This document shows positions 43,021-54,170 of a stretch of DNA of 64,000 bases, one piece after another. The notes below the pieces were generated by a model. The model ran no database searches, had not been told where the DNA came from, and worked only from the letters and a program-made list of their open reading frames with translations. Origin of the DNA: Takakia lepidozioides (lineage: Eukaryota; Streptophyta; Takakiopsida; Takakiales; Takakiaceae). The position numbers were made by a program, and so were the translations under genes. Position 1 is the first letter of the stretch. The number at the start of each line of letters is the position of its first letter. The stretch spans positions 11,470,001 through 11,534,000 of the forward strand of contig CM060733.1 of the NCBI GenBank assembly GCA_030704615.1, written 5' to 3'.

Positions 43021-43249
43021 AACATGACTACTAGTTCAGCAAAGTGTTGAACTTAGTGTCTACAATAATGCAAGGAACCAATCAGCCCCTCATACTCTTC
43101 CACCCTCACCAAATCAGCCCCATCTACTCTACCATACCCTCCATCACAAAAACATCACTTCTCCTCCCCCAACCCCCACCCTTTCAATCAGCCCCAACTC
43201 CTCTACCACACCCACATCAAAGATGAAACTAAATTTTCTCATTAGGCAT

Positions 43250-43385
43250 CCAATCAGCCCTACCACACCCGCGACTCGGGTGGGAATTGAACCCACTTGA
43301 ACTGCTCATCGTAGCCGAGCCCCCCACCCCTCTACCCTAACTAATGTTAGTGTAGAGGTATTAGACTTGACAAAATGAATGTCGC
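43250..43385 (-). repeat. candidate tRNA-derived SINE remnant
   Basis: On the minus strand GTGGGTTCAATTCCCAC contains a perfect B box (GGTTCRANNCC). Upstream is a G-rich stretch and GGCTCGGCTACGATGAGC, which could be a diverged A-box region. It shares the AGTGGGTTCAA core with 10.3 kb. No cloverleaf is complete. Confidence 0.35.
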
Positions 43386-43980
43386 GGCTCCTTGTGAAGA
43401 TGTCAGCCCTACATATCTTCCTGCCATGATCACCCCACCACCTTGTCAGCCCCTACTATGCATCACCATCCCAAAATAAAGTGTCATAGAGCCTCCTACT
43501 CATCAAAAAAACCTCAAGACCTATCAAAATGGAAATATTTGCACAAACATATGCAAATTTCAATACTAAAAAAAATTCAGCCATGACATATGCTATTTCC
43601 TATGGCACATGGAAATTCCAGCCACCCAAAAAGCCCTCTAATGTCAGTAATGTAGCAAATTAGACCCCCTACATCTCCCAATTATGTTGTATACTCATTA
43701 GTGTGGCAGTCCCATCAAAATTCCAGCCCCTCTAAGTCAAGTATTAGTACAAATTAGCCCCCCTACATCTCCCAACTATGCCTTATCAATATATGAAGCG
43801 AGACGTTTGTTTTGTTTTGTTTGTTTTGTTTTGTAGATTTGAGATGTCCCAAACCGCGAGGCCCCCAGCCCTGGTGCTAGGTACAGTTGGAAAGCCCTCG
43901 ATGAGGAGGGGTGCACAGACTTGGTCTCATGATTTTTGGACCTGCAGTATGGGAAATGTGGAATTCCAAGTACTTTTGGT
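43386..43980. other. no gene seen
   Basis: CCCC/AAAT-rich sequence has a repeated CCCTCTAATGTCAGTA / CCCCTCTAAGTCAAGTA pattern with CCCCCTACATCTCCCAA at about 43667 and 43760, a ~93-bp tandem pair. A (TTTTG)n run lies near 43809-43835. Confidence 0.5.
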
Positions 43981-43989
43981 CGCTGGAAA

Positions 43990-44110
43990 TTCGCAAAAAA
44001 TGGCAAAGTGGGCATTCATGGGACAATGGTTGGAGCCTCGAGAGGAGAGATATCAAGGGAAAGGTCTCCGGTTCAAATCTGGTCGTAGGCTTTGTGGAAA
44101 TAAAATGCAT
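43990..44110 (+). repeat. candidate SINE-like pol III promoter
   Basis: GGTTCAAATCTGG at 44070-44082 fits a B box (GGTTCRANNCY). ATGGTTGGAGCCTCGAGAG, about 45 bp upstream, could be an A box. It is tRNA-derived at most; it is not a tRNA gene. Confidence 0.3.
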
Positions 44111-44314
44111 TTGGACTTAGATGACATTGGACCCTTGGGCCAATGGTAGAGGCTACCCTAGAGGTCGCACTTGGGCCTCGACATAGGAGACGCACTTGCA
44201 TACATAGGAGATTACGCTTGGGCTTAGATGACACTTGATCCCAAAAACTTCAAGGCAACTCAAGATGAATGTACGTGAAAAGCAGGAAATGAAGAAAGAT
44301 GGAGGCAGATGTCA

Positions 44315-45123
44315 GGGATTTAAATGAGGATAAAACCTTCAAGGTGGCAAGGCTCAACCTGAGAGCCAAGGCTGATGAATGGTACCGTAAACAAAACCCT
44401 AGACCAGACAACTAGGAGGATTTCAGGGCAGCCATATCAGCCAAGTTTGGTGTCATTGACTTGGTAGAAATTAGGCTGAGGATGGATACCATCAAACAGG
44501 AAAGTAGACAAAGGGTTCAGACATACTTTGATAGGTTGAACCGGCTGTTTATAAGAAGTGGGACGTCTGATTTGGAGCAGAGGCGTAGATTTACAGCGGA
44601 TTTGAGACTAGAAATAGCAAGAGTAATGTTGGGCAGGCGCTTCTCTGATGTAGAGGAAGCACTTGAAATAGCCATTGAGATTGAGAAGGGCCTGGGAAAA
44701 TTGGGGGAAATACCTCTAGAGCCCTTGGAAGGAGATGATACAGATGAGTCAGTTGTGTTTGTCAACCCTGTGGACAGAAGACTTGATCAGCTGAACACTA
44801 CCCTACAGAAGTACTTCGATAGGGGACCAGTCATAGGAGAAAGCTCGGGATCTAGGACACCACCTCGTGTTCGCCTTTGTAACACTTGTCATAAAGAGGG
44901 TCACATAGCTGCATATTGTCCTGAAGGAAGAACACAAGCTAAGTGTGACAAATGTCACCGGTTGCATTCCACGGAAATGTGTGGTATGAGATGCAACTTT
45001 TACAAGGTGCTAGGGCATACTGAGAATGAGTGCAGTAGAAAACTGGACCAGACTATGATGGGAGCTCATGGAACTAACTTTGTAGACGTGTTCTATGATG
45101 ATGAGGATGATGTACTCGCATAA
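44315..45123 (+). pseudogene. gypsy gag with zinc knuckles
   Basis: It reads DLNEDKTFKVARLNLRAKAD, EWYRKQNPRPDN, then TAG (44413-44415, where Trp is expected), EDFRAAISAKFG, then ESRQRVQTYFDRLNRLFIRS, a capsid-type helix. A C-x2-C-x4-H-x4-C knuckle (CNTCHKEGHIAAYC, about 44880) is followed by CDKCHRLHSTEMC. A third knuckle, CNFYKVLGHTENEC, has Tyr replacing its second Cys. It ends with an acidic tail and stop at 45121. Confidence 0.8.
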
Positions 45124-45363
45124 ATGACAGATATGATGTCACAAACAGTATTAATGAGGTCAGGGTTCCAAGGAACCGCATCCCTGTCCAGAGTCCTATT
45201 GTTGAACCTGCAGAGTTACCAGAGAGGAGTGGTGAGAGCAGTGAACAGCCAAGCAAGACCAAGTGAGATTTACCCAAAGAACAATTTCAAGGCTGCCGTA
45301 GAAGGAGGTACCAAATCCCGAATCCTGAATCATTTCTACAAGGAGTGAATATCCTTATCTCCC

Positions 45364-45996
45364 ATGGACCTGATCATGACTGTGCCTGGAGAGTTAGACA
45401 AACTGAAGGATCTGGTCAAGGTGGTAGAAAGGGCAATGGTACAACAAAAGGAGGCAACACACAGTGTGGCAACTGTGAGGGATATTCCAAGGCCGTTGTA
45501 CTCAGCAAACGTTGAACCCACAATCTCGTATGCTTATACTGGTAAGGTCAAAGCACTTCATGTAATGATTACAATAGGAGATTACCAAGTCTTAGGCCAG
45601 ATTGACACCGGTGCCATGCTTTCTGTAATATCCGCAAGTATAGTTAGGGATCTTGGTTTGATGGGATCTGTTGTTACTGATAAGGATGTAAATTACAGAG
45701 TAGTTTCAGGTGCTTTTGAGACTGCAATGGGCAGACTTGAGGACCTCAAGGTCAAGGTAGGAGAGCTGACCAATCGCTTGTCCTTCATGGTGGTGAACAC
45801 GGATACGTATCACATGCTTCTGGGCTTAGACTTTCTCAAAAAGTTTGGCTCTGTAGTTGACACCGAAGCTGAAACGATTCGTGTACGCTATGGGCCAGGA
45901 AAGGATTTTGCGCACTTTCCCTTGCACACAATAGATTATAATGAGCTTGCAGTCACCAAAACAGCCTACCAGAGAGGGGTTGAAGGCAAGTGTTAG
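45364..45996 (+). pseudogene. gypsy aspartic protease
   Basis: ALHVMITIGDYQVLGQIDTG at about 45560-45610 contains the catalytic DTGA. Later MLLGLDFLKKFGSVVD matches the ILG-DFL motif of retropepsins. The frame stays open over 211 codons. The 45124-45363 gap is frame-broken linker. Confidence 0.8.
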
Positions 45997-46104
45997 AGGG
46001 CTGCTTGGGACTTTAACGCTTTTACAGGTTCTGTGGGGTACCTTTAATTTTTACATAGACTGAGACCAACAGGAGCCTTAGGGGTGACAACAGCAGGCTT
46101 TAGG

Positions 46105-46315
46105 GGGGGTTTACACAGCCCGAAATAGCCCAACACAGCCGACACAGCCCAGCCGACACAGCCCGTCACAGCCCGATACAGCCCGACACAGCCGACATAG
46201 CCAGTCACAGCCGCCACAGCTTCGCACAGCCCATCACAGCCAGTCACAGCCCGACACAGCCTTACACAGCCAGTCACAGCTCGGCACAGCTTGACACAGC
46301 CTGTCACAGTACATA
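46105..46315. repeat. CACAGCC word array
   Basis: More than twenty CACAGCC-type words (GACACAGCC, GTCACAGCC, GCACAGC) occur at 8-16 bp spacing over 210 bp. The minus-strand frame GLCRAVTGC.. is a by-product. It lies inside the gypsy element between protease and linker. Confidence 0.85.
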
Positions 46316-46319
46316 GGGA

Positions 46320-47000
46320 ACAGTTATCATTGGCAGGGAACGACTGTGAGGGATGACGGTTAATTAGTTAGGTGGTTAGAACAGCTTGGAGGCAGATAAG
46401 GAGAGCGGCAACGGAAAGAAGGACACTTCACGGGGAGCGCTTCTTGGTCATGGAGGAGAGGAGATCAAGGGGAGAGCAGGAACGAGAGCAGGAAGTAGGA
46501 GAAAAGATGAACAGTAGATGTTTATTTCATGCAGAGCTGTAGGGCGGATTAGAGTCACCTTGACATTGGCTTGATACCTGATAAATCGTAATCTGATACT
46601 TATACGATACAAACACACTGTGTAGAGATACATGAGTGAAGCTGTGAAATGAATGCATGATTAATCGGAATTAAGTAGATACTGAAGCAATCTGATGCTT
46701 CAGTATCAGATAAGGTGAATTGATAACATGAAGGCACGAAGGAATACAATTGGGAAGCACAACCATGATTCACTAGCTGTAGGTCATGACTGATTGTACT
46801 GAGCGGGCTGAGTGCTTAGAAATATACAACTCTTCTATCTTGGAGTTTCCACCTCGGATAGCGAAGGGATGGGTGAATAAAAGCCGCTCGGCAGTAGGGT
46901 AAGGTATGCAAGTCCTACGTCAGTTGGGAATGTCTTAACCCTGACCTCAGATGAACAGTATAACCTAGGCTTATGGGAAGAAGAAAGAGAGCCCGAGGAA
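46320..47000. other. no gene; insert inside the second gypsy element
   Basis: Between the CACAGCC array and the acidic linker I see only AT-balanced non-coding sequence, including ATCTGATGCTTCAGTATCAGAT (46690-46711), an imperfect inverted repeat. Confidence 0.4.
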
Positions 47001-47006
47001 GAGTTT

Positions 47007-47318
47007 ATGGACACAGAGGAAGAATTTCCAGACTCTGACATCTCTGAATCTGATAAGGATGAGGAGATGGGAGGATCTGATCAAAGTGAAGGGGTAGATG
47101 CAGCCCTAAGAGATTTTGAAGGGATAATAGATAATGTCAACCTAGGGGAGGATCTGTTCGAAGACCAAGGGATGTCTGAACTACTTCAGGAAGAAACTCA
47201 TCGTAGCATGGCTGCCTCTATCATACAAGAAGCTTACCAGAAAGCTTGGAATGGTGAACTAGGGAACAACAACATGGGAATAGAGGATGATTTCCATGAT
47301 TGGAGTAGCAAGACATAG
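47007..47318 (+). pseudogene. acidic polyprotein linker
   Basis: About 103 codons rich in Asp, Glu and Ser (MDTEEEFPDSDISESDKDEE) end in an amphipathic stretch MAASIIQEAYQKAWNGEL. It probably belongs to the polyprotein ahead of RT. The deletion that removed RT fingers lies just after it. Confidence 0.45.
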
Positions 47319-47329
47319 GCAAAACATCA

Positions 47330-48355
47330 GTGATTACAAAGAAAGGATTGTATGAATGGCTGGTCATGCCATTTGGGCTAAGAAATGCCACTGCCACTTT
47401 TCAGAGGGCAATGAACAGGGTGCTTAAGGAAGAGATTAAAGATTGTGCCAAGGTCTTCGTAGATGACGTCAACATCCATAGCAAGGACTGGGCAGATCAC
47501 ATGGGGCACATAAAGAGAGTGTTGAAGAAGCATAGAAGGGCCAATCTTAGGCTCAATCCGGACAAGTGTTACTTTGCCAACTTGCAGTTGGTGTTCCTTG
47601 GACATGTGGTCTCTGAAGAAGGAACTTGGCCTGATCCAGATAAGATAGCTGCAATTGAAAGGTTTCCCTTGCCCAAGAACTACACTACTGTCAAAAGTTA
47701 TTTGGGGATGACAGGGTACTATAGGCCCTATGTCAAGGGATATGCTGGAGTGGCAGTGCCTTTGTTTACTCTAATTAAGAAGGATGTGAAGTTTAGCTGG
47801 AGTGCAGAGGCACAAAACGCCTTTTCTGCTCTACAGGTGAAGTTGGTGACTGCACCTATTCTGGCCAGGCCAGATTACTCAAGACCTTTCATCTTGGATG
47901 TTGACTGGTCCATTAAAGGGGTGGGGGCAGTGTTATCACAAAAGGAGTATAAAAAAGAGAGGGTAATTGCATATGCTAGTAAAGTGCTATCTGATGCTCA
48001 GCGTAAGTATCACCCTATGGAGGGTGAATGCTATGCCTTGGTGTGGGGAGTATTACACTTTAGGCAGTACATGTATGGAACTCCTTTTGTAATCAGAACT
48101 GATCACAAACCACTGGAGTGGTTGGCAACGGTAAGTGACGCCTATGGACGCAGGGGTAGATGGATCATGATGTTACATGATTTTGAGTTTAAGATTGTTC
48201 ATAGGGCGGGTGCTAGGCATGCTAATGTAGATGCACTAAGCAGGTATCCAGTGGGACCAGCGGAGGAAACCGAGGAACTTGAGGTATACTCTACTTCCCT
48301 ATGCAGTCAAAAAGGGAGGGGAGAAAGAGGGATGGAGCCTATCTTCTTAAACTAG
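47330..48355 (+). pseudogene. gypsy RT (C-terminal half) and RNase H
   Basis: It starts at KKGLYEWLVMPFGLRNATAT, just before RT block D, then VFVDDVNIHS, the catalytic FVDD. LGHVVSEEG and SYLGMTGYYRPYVKGYAGVA follow. RNase H is complete (FILDVDWSIKGVGAVLSQ, MEGECYALVWGV, TDHKPLEW, HRAGARHANVDALSR). The missing RT N-terminus means it cannot be active, although these 341 codons are open. Integrase does not follow. Confidence 0.85.
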
Positions 48356-48485
48356 AGTGGGACAAGGGTGCCATCAATGCTTCTCTATTTCAATATGAAG
48401 CGGGTAAGGAAGAGTTGAGAGAAGAGGCTCATAGGCAAGTAGGGTATAGTAGTGAGAGAGGAGAAATGATTAGCCTGCTGACATC

Positions 48486-48590
48486 AGGCTCACGCCACGT
48501 CAGCAGGACTGTGGGCTCACGCCACCTCAGCAGCCGTGAGCGTACGCTCACGCCACGTCACCAATGTGTGAGCGTACGCTCACGCCGTTG
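48486..48590. repeat. GTGAGC/GCTCAC palindromic word cluster
   Basis: GCTCACGCCAC occurs three times, with CAGCAG and CGTCA words between. The perfect 16-bp palindrome GTGAGCGTACGCTCAC occurs at 48536-48551 and again at 48568-48583. It is non-coding. Confidence 0.85.
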
Positions 48591-48599
48591 CGTCGTTGT

Positions 48600-50135
48600 G
48601 ACATCGGGTCCTAAGTACATCAAGAAATCACCACGTTCAGGGTAGTCTATGCAATACCAAGGCAGGTGCATTTGAGGCGTTTCCACTAACGCTCATATCT
48701 TCAACACTAAAACACAGTAGCTCCAATTCCGCATCCTCTGAGCTAAAGTAACCCTCGTCATCCTCACGGATGAGCATTCTTTCATGTAAGAAACCAAGCG
48801 CCAATCGCACTAGTAAACACAATACTTAGCATACAGAGCTGATGAGACAGAGACCTCGCAAATCTTTCGCCAAGACAAACGGCAGAGGCCGTATAATGAG
48901 ACACTGAAAAGCAAAGAGCACACTGTAGTGTGAAAAGAAGGGGGGCATAAATCCCCTTCTGTGTAATTCTAACTGTACTTCTTCCAGTAAAAAGAACAAC
49001 CTAGCAATCTACCAACGGCACACGGCTATGGATTTCCTTCCTATTGTTCATGATCAGAGTTCATAAATCCTCATCCACGCCGCAGCGGAAGAGAAAACAT
49101 GGATGGGGATTGAATCCTTCTTGTTCATGATTTGCACAATTTTTAAGCGCACCCAGAAAGACATCATACATTACTCTATGGTGCTAAAATCTTTCACATC
49201 CGCCTCAGCAACCCGTCATAAATTCAACAACTCGATAGGCCCTAATTTCCACGATTAGCAGCACGGATCACCACACCGCCAGTCCTTTCCGCCCCTTCCT
49301 TCATCACTACTACTATTTACATGCCTAAACTATAATAAAAACCAGGTAGAAACATGTTACCCGCATCTGATCGTCATAAACAGGTTGGTATCGCTCGGCC
49401 GTCATGCCCGCCAGTACTCCATCGTTGCCATAGCCCTTTGCAACACCACACACTTAGGTTATCGTGCTCCCCTTTCCTTCCTTATCTCCTACTGGTTGCA
49501 ACCCGATTTACCAGGCTGCCATTGCCTTCTGTCCTCATCTCCTTCATCACTACCTCTAATCAGAGGCCTATAGCAAGATAAACAAAAGACACAGAGAACG
49601 CGTTCTATCTTGTCATAAACAGATTGCTTTGCTCTGCATATTCACCTGCCTACAAACCCTATCTTACAGGTGATCCGATTCATTACCCACTGTGCTCCTC
49701 CTTTAATGTCATCTTTATCAAGTAAGAATCATAAAGCCATGCGGCACCGCTTCCCTTCACTTGCACTTGCACAACACACCACGTGGTCTCCCCCGTAGCT
49801 TGATCTTTCTGAAACAGATCATCATAAAGAAAGAGGTAGCACCGCCTGCAGCTGCACACCCTACCAAACATCGCCCCTTAACTGACCGCTGCACTGCATG
49901 TCACGACGTTCTCACCGTAAGGTAATTTCCCAAAAATCGATCATTACCAAGAAGATGGCGGTACCATTAACACAGAGCTGAATCTGCTCTTTGTGTTCCT
50001 GCCTACTCTCCCTGCTCATTCCATTGCCCGCAACAGAATCCACTAAGTATCTTCCTGCCTACGCTCCCTGCTACACACACTCTTGCTCGTTCTTTTGCTC
50101 ATAGCACCCCGTAGGGCATTCCCCGCCATCGTGCA
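48600..50135. other. no recognisable gene
   Basis: This is balanced-composition intergenic sequence with repeated CGTCATAAACAG and GCTCCCTGCT words. A weak minus-strand acidic frame (48822-48637: LIREDDEGYFSSEDAELELL) matches no family I know. Confidence 0.45.
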
Positions 50136-50139
50136 CAGA

Positions 50140-50470
50140 TGAATTTCATTCATCTCTCGGATGAAAAACACACCTGGCCATACGTTCATCCTCATGGATG
50201 ATAAATCATGGATGGATAAAAATCGCAGGGAATTGGGCTATATCCTGGTCAAGCGTTCCAACGTTCCCATGATGTTCCTAGGATATGGATGAACTTCATT
50301 CATCCGGTGGATGAAAAATCCATTGTTTCATAGCTTACCTACTTCCATCCAGGTGAAAATCCTTTTCTCAACTCTTGAAATAACCTGGCAAGTATGGAAG
50401 TACTCCGCCATCGTTGGGATGATAGATCAGGGAGAAAATCTTTCCATTCAATGGATGAAATAAACTCACA
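50140..50470. repeat. TTCATCC/GGATGAA word cluster
   Basis: ATTTCATTCATC, GGATGAAAAA, TTCATCCTCATGGATGA, TTCATTCATCCGGTGGATGA and AATGGATGAAAT are scattered over 330 bp in both senses. It is non-coding. Confidence 0.8.
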
Positions 50471-50603
50471 GGGATAGCTCAACTTCCTTCCCAGTGGTAT
50501 CATAGCCCCTGTCTTGTAGAAATGCAGAATCTAAACAAGTAACAACAAAAATTTCAATGTCACTCCCCTGCATTCACACTACATATGCAGTGTGTCTTTT
50601 TTT

Positions 50604-50810
50604 TTAAGTGTCAGGGTCCTCACTGACCACCTTCACCGGCTGAACACCTACTGTTGGTATGAAAGGTTTCAAATCACGCCTACTTCTTACCCATTCCTTG
50701 TTTGCTCCATCTCTCAGCCTGCATCTACGTGCAACTTCCCCTGTCTTTGTGGTGTTTCTTGCATCCTTGTACCCCAAAACGTCATAGGGTCCTTCCCATG
50801 GGGATGTCAT
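50604..50810 (-). pseudogene. C-terminal end of a gypsy integrase
   Basis: The minus strand reads SPWEGPYDVLGYKDARNTTK, then RDGANKEWVRSRRDLKPFIP. The W-EGPY-VL core followed by HRRDLKP-like is usual at the end of gypsy integrases. It is an isolated fragment; its parent is not evident. Confidence 0.55.
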
Positions 50811-50819
50811 AGAACAGCG

Positions 50820-50890
50820 TAGCTACGGCATGAGCCCAGCCCCGTGAGCCTGGGAGCTGAGCTCACGTTGTAGCTGCAAAGCGTGAGCGA
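50820..50890. repeat. GTGAGC/GCTCAC words
   Basis: ATGAGCCCAG, CGTGAGCC, GAGCTGAGCTCACG and GCGTGAGCG lie within 65 bp. It is a small member of the GTGAGC word family. Confidence 0.6.
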
Positions 50891-51205
50891 CACAAATATG
50901 CTGGAGAAGCAGGTCCTGTAGGCGAGGATTGCAGGAAGAGGGCCTATTACCGTGGACAAAACAAAGGGGGCCACCATGCACCATGTCTGCAATGCCTGCA
51001 CAAAAAGAGGAATATGAAAATATGGCAGATTTGAGCTCAGAATGATTGACACACTTTATTTCAATTCACAGATAGACGCTTACAATGAATGGCATGTGCA
51101 TTTGCCCTGGTTCCGCGAATGAAATGTATGTGTTTGTCATAAATGCAAAGTCTTTAAACGGTAACGTGGAAACCAGCATGGGAAGCGGGCATGGCTCGTA
51201 TGTGT

Positions 51206-53744
51206 TCAAAGAGAATTTGGCGGAGCCCTACGTGAGGTGTCCCGCTGCAGAAGGGTGATTACTTCTCCGTAGCCTAGTATGGCTTGGTGAATGAATTGGT
51301 CTCTCTTACCGTCGCAGCACATAATTACAAGGTATATGTAATATTGATGCTTGCAGGGGACCCACTTCCCTCTCATGCCGAGAGCGCCCTCACGCATCGT
51401 TACAAAATCCGGACAAGTGCACCTAGGGAAATTCCCCACGGTACCCTTATATTCTTTGCCATGAAGAACTGAGCCAATAGACAGCACTGTGTCGTCCATA
51501 CCCCGGGGCAGGGACTTCGGTGATACGAGTCACCCGAACCTGCAAAATTCTAGCCGATTCCATCTTGCATTTGTGATCTGCACCCGATCTACATCTGTTT
51601 TTCCATCTCTTTTTGTTGGGTGGGAGTTGGCACCGGATGGAGGCATTGCCGGAGCATGTGGCACATCTGTGCCGATAGTGCATGAGGGCACCACCCGGGA
51701 CCGTGCAAGACAGAACCCTCCCTCCTCCAGCATACTTATCTCGGTTGATGACAGCGACGTCCCAAGTTTCACAGGCCAAATTGCGGGGGGAGGGGGCTTC
51801 ATTATCACCGAAGGACGAACTGTTCCCTTGACGCATCGTGCCATATTGTCTGGGCAGAACCTGAACTTGTGGTCCTTTGACTCCCCACTATGATAAGGTC
51901 GGAACAACCCTGTGAATGTTGGAGCTGGAGTCCCCCTGGAGCCTTTGCATATTTTTGATTTGCATATCTTGAAAGAGGGGGTCCGAATTGCCACAAGCCA
52001 CTCTAGATCCTGGTGGGGTGCGTTCTATATGCCACTCACTATCAATGCAATCAGATTCATGCACCATGGCCACCACCTCCTCCAATGGGATTCCTGCTAC
52101 TGTGCTTGCATGATCTGCACCTGCTCCACTGGAGGAGGACCCACCTGGGAAGGGGCGGGCACACGACTTAGTCTGCACTGGAGACACCCTTGGTACAGAG
52201 AAATTGACCCTGTCCGGCCGATGGGAATCTCCATCCGACCCTGGAGGAGTGTTCAATTTCCTTTTGCATGATCCAAATCTTTCGTCACCTTCCAAATGGG
52301 GGAGCCTAGATTGCAAGGGGGAGCCTGGATTGCAAAGGGGAGCCTTCAGTGCACCTGTTCAGAGCTCTGGCCATCTTTGATGGGTCTCCGGACCTACTCG
52401 CAACCCTTAGCATCAACAAAGTTGTATCAGGGCCCTTGCCTCCGCCCCGTCCCATCAGAAAATTGCGGTACCTGGTTTGTTGTGTAAGTGCCCGCACCAT
52501 GTCATCAGCAGTGGCCACATACAAGTCAGGTCCTGCTTTGGTAGACTGCTGCATCCAGGCGTTGTGAACAGTCTTCGCCAAATTACAGGATGGCATGTCG
52601 GCCAAGTCCTCCAAGGACATGTCCTTGCAGGAGGCATTGCATGGAAATGTGAGGAACGAAAGGAAATGGAAGAGGTTCTGCAAGTGACAATCCAACAACC
52701 CCAAATGAACAGGCATGATGCAAAGTGAAATTTGTGTTTCTGGGATTGAAGAGGCTTACCGTCGTCATGAAAGCTCCCCACTGTCTGTACCTGAAGTGCC
52801 AGAAAACCAACCAGTCCTCCAACTCCTTCAGGTGGATACCAGTAGCAGCACCAGAGGAGAACCACCAAGCCCGGATTGCTTGGTAAGCGCTCTCAGCTTC
52901 TCCCATTGAGGTGGCATTTTTGTACTTGAGGCAGAGCCTTCTGTGCTCCAACTGAAGGTCAGGGCGAATGCAGCGCTTTGTATGACGTGCCAGAGATTGA
53001 CTCCAATGGAACGGGCATGTGCGCTCCCTATTTTCGATTGGGACCTTAGGATCCCCCGAACCAAACACGCGCCGCACTGCATTGAAATTTGCCTGTGCAC
53101 TATCAGCCATGAAGCCCGCAAAATTTGTGTTCTGTATTACATTGCGTCTCATGACGGCCAGGAGCGAATTCCACATGAGCATCTGGGATTCAATGTCCTC
53201 CGACTGCATATCACAAATTGCTATGGAGAGCACATGTTGGTACGCTGGATCGTACACATGGCACGCCATGGTTGTCCAACCCTTCACTCGTTTACAGTGA
53301 TCAAACATTAACCAACATTTTGCCAAATCTCCTCCAAGTTGCATTCGACGGACAATGCTCACACCCCTGCCTTCGCCCACTGTGGACATCTTGAACAAAT
53401 ACACCTTGGACGAGCCTTGGCCAGGGAAGATACTGTTTTGAATGAATTCATAGCGACTCCTCCGTTTGAGGTCCATAATGTTGTCCATGAATCCAGCAGT
53501 GCCTGTGCCCATTCTGAGTGCATTCACCTGGTTTCGAATATTGGGAGAGCTCAACACGGAGAAATGGTCCATCACTGCCTCAAGCGAATCTGCATCCAGC
53601 ATTGGTTGTGTCACATCCCCTTCACCCAGTATGTGTTTTTCCAGGAATGCCTTGCTTGCTGTAAGCGCTATAGCAGAAGGTGTTGCACAAGGGGCATTGT
53701 GGAACTCCTGCTTCAGCAGATTTCTAGAGATGTCCACGCTATCC
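51206..53744 (-). pseudogene. Mutator-like transposase with SWIM zinc finger
   Basis: The frame 53737-52583 encodes a DDE-type core. It starts with LMFDHCKRVKGWTTMACHVY, then GFMADSAQANFNAVRRVFG with the conserved Asp, then CPFHWSQSLARHTKRCI. The frame 52716-52306 adds a helical part (CNLAKTVHNAWMQQSTKAGP, LYVATADDMVRAL). The frame 51499-51206 holds a SWIM finger: CTCPDF .. KWVPCKHQYYIYL (C-x-C .. C-x-H). The order core, helices, SWIM is that of MULE-type transposases, which cut and paste DNA. Frame breaks between 52.3 and 51.5 kb, and no terminal inverted repeats seen, suggest a dead copy. The N-terminal part is lost at the junction with the gypsy element. Confidence 0.7.
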
Positions 53745-53747
53745 CTG

Positions 53748-54170
53748 CAACTTCAGGTGCTTCAGGTGCTCCTCCTTTGTTTTCGAGTACACCAAGATGT
53801 CGTCGATGTACACGATCACAAAGTCATCCAACCACTCCTAGAAAAGGCTGTTCATCAGCGTACTAAATGTCGCTGGTGCATTGGTGAGCCCAAAAGGCAT
53901 CACCAAGAACTCATATGAACCATACCTTGTCCTACACGCGGTCTTCTCCTCATCTCCTTCCGCCACCCGAATTTGGTGATAGCCGGAGCGCAAGTCGATC
54001 CGGCTGAAATACTTCGCTCCTGCCAACCGATCGAAGAGGTCGTCGATCCTTGGCAAAGGGTACCGGTTTTTGATAGTCACCTTATTCAGAGCCCTGTAAT
54101 CGACACACATCCGCAGCGTCCCATCCTTCTTGTCTGCGAATAGCACCGGGGCTCCGTAAGGTGACTTACT
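53748..54170 (-). pseudogene. gypsy RT, first part only
   Basis: The frame 54146-53838 carries [60 protein letters not shown] and [19 protein letters not shown]. After a stop at about 53838 the sequence continues [20 protein letters not shown] to about 53750, the catalytic box, and there the RT ends. The stop falls where family members have Gln or Trp-like residues before the box. Confidence 0.85.

Larger units (their letters stand above)
44315..48355 (+). mobile_element. second Ty3/gypsy element, internally deleted
   Basis: The order is gag (44315-45123), protease (45364-45996), a non-coding insert with a CACAGCC array, an acidic linker (47007-47318), and the second half of RT plus RNase H (47330-48355). 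The N-terminal half of RT and the whole integrase are absent. No LTRs were recognised. Confidence 0.8.

Noticed and set aside
46044-46307. Minus-strand frame with repeated GCVxLCRAVTGC
   Set aside because: It is a translation of the CACAGCC word array.
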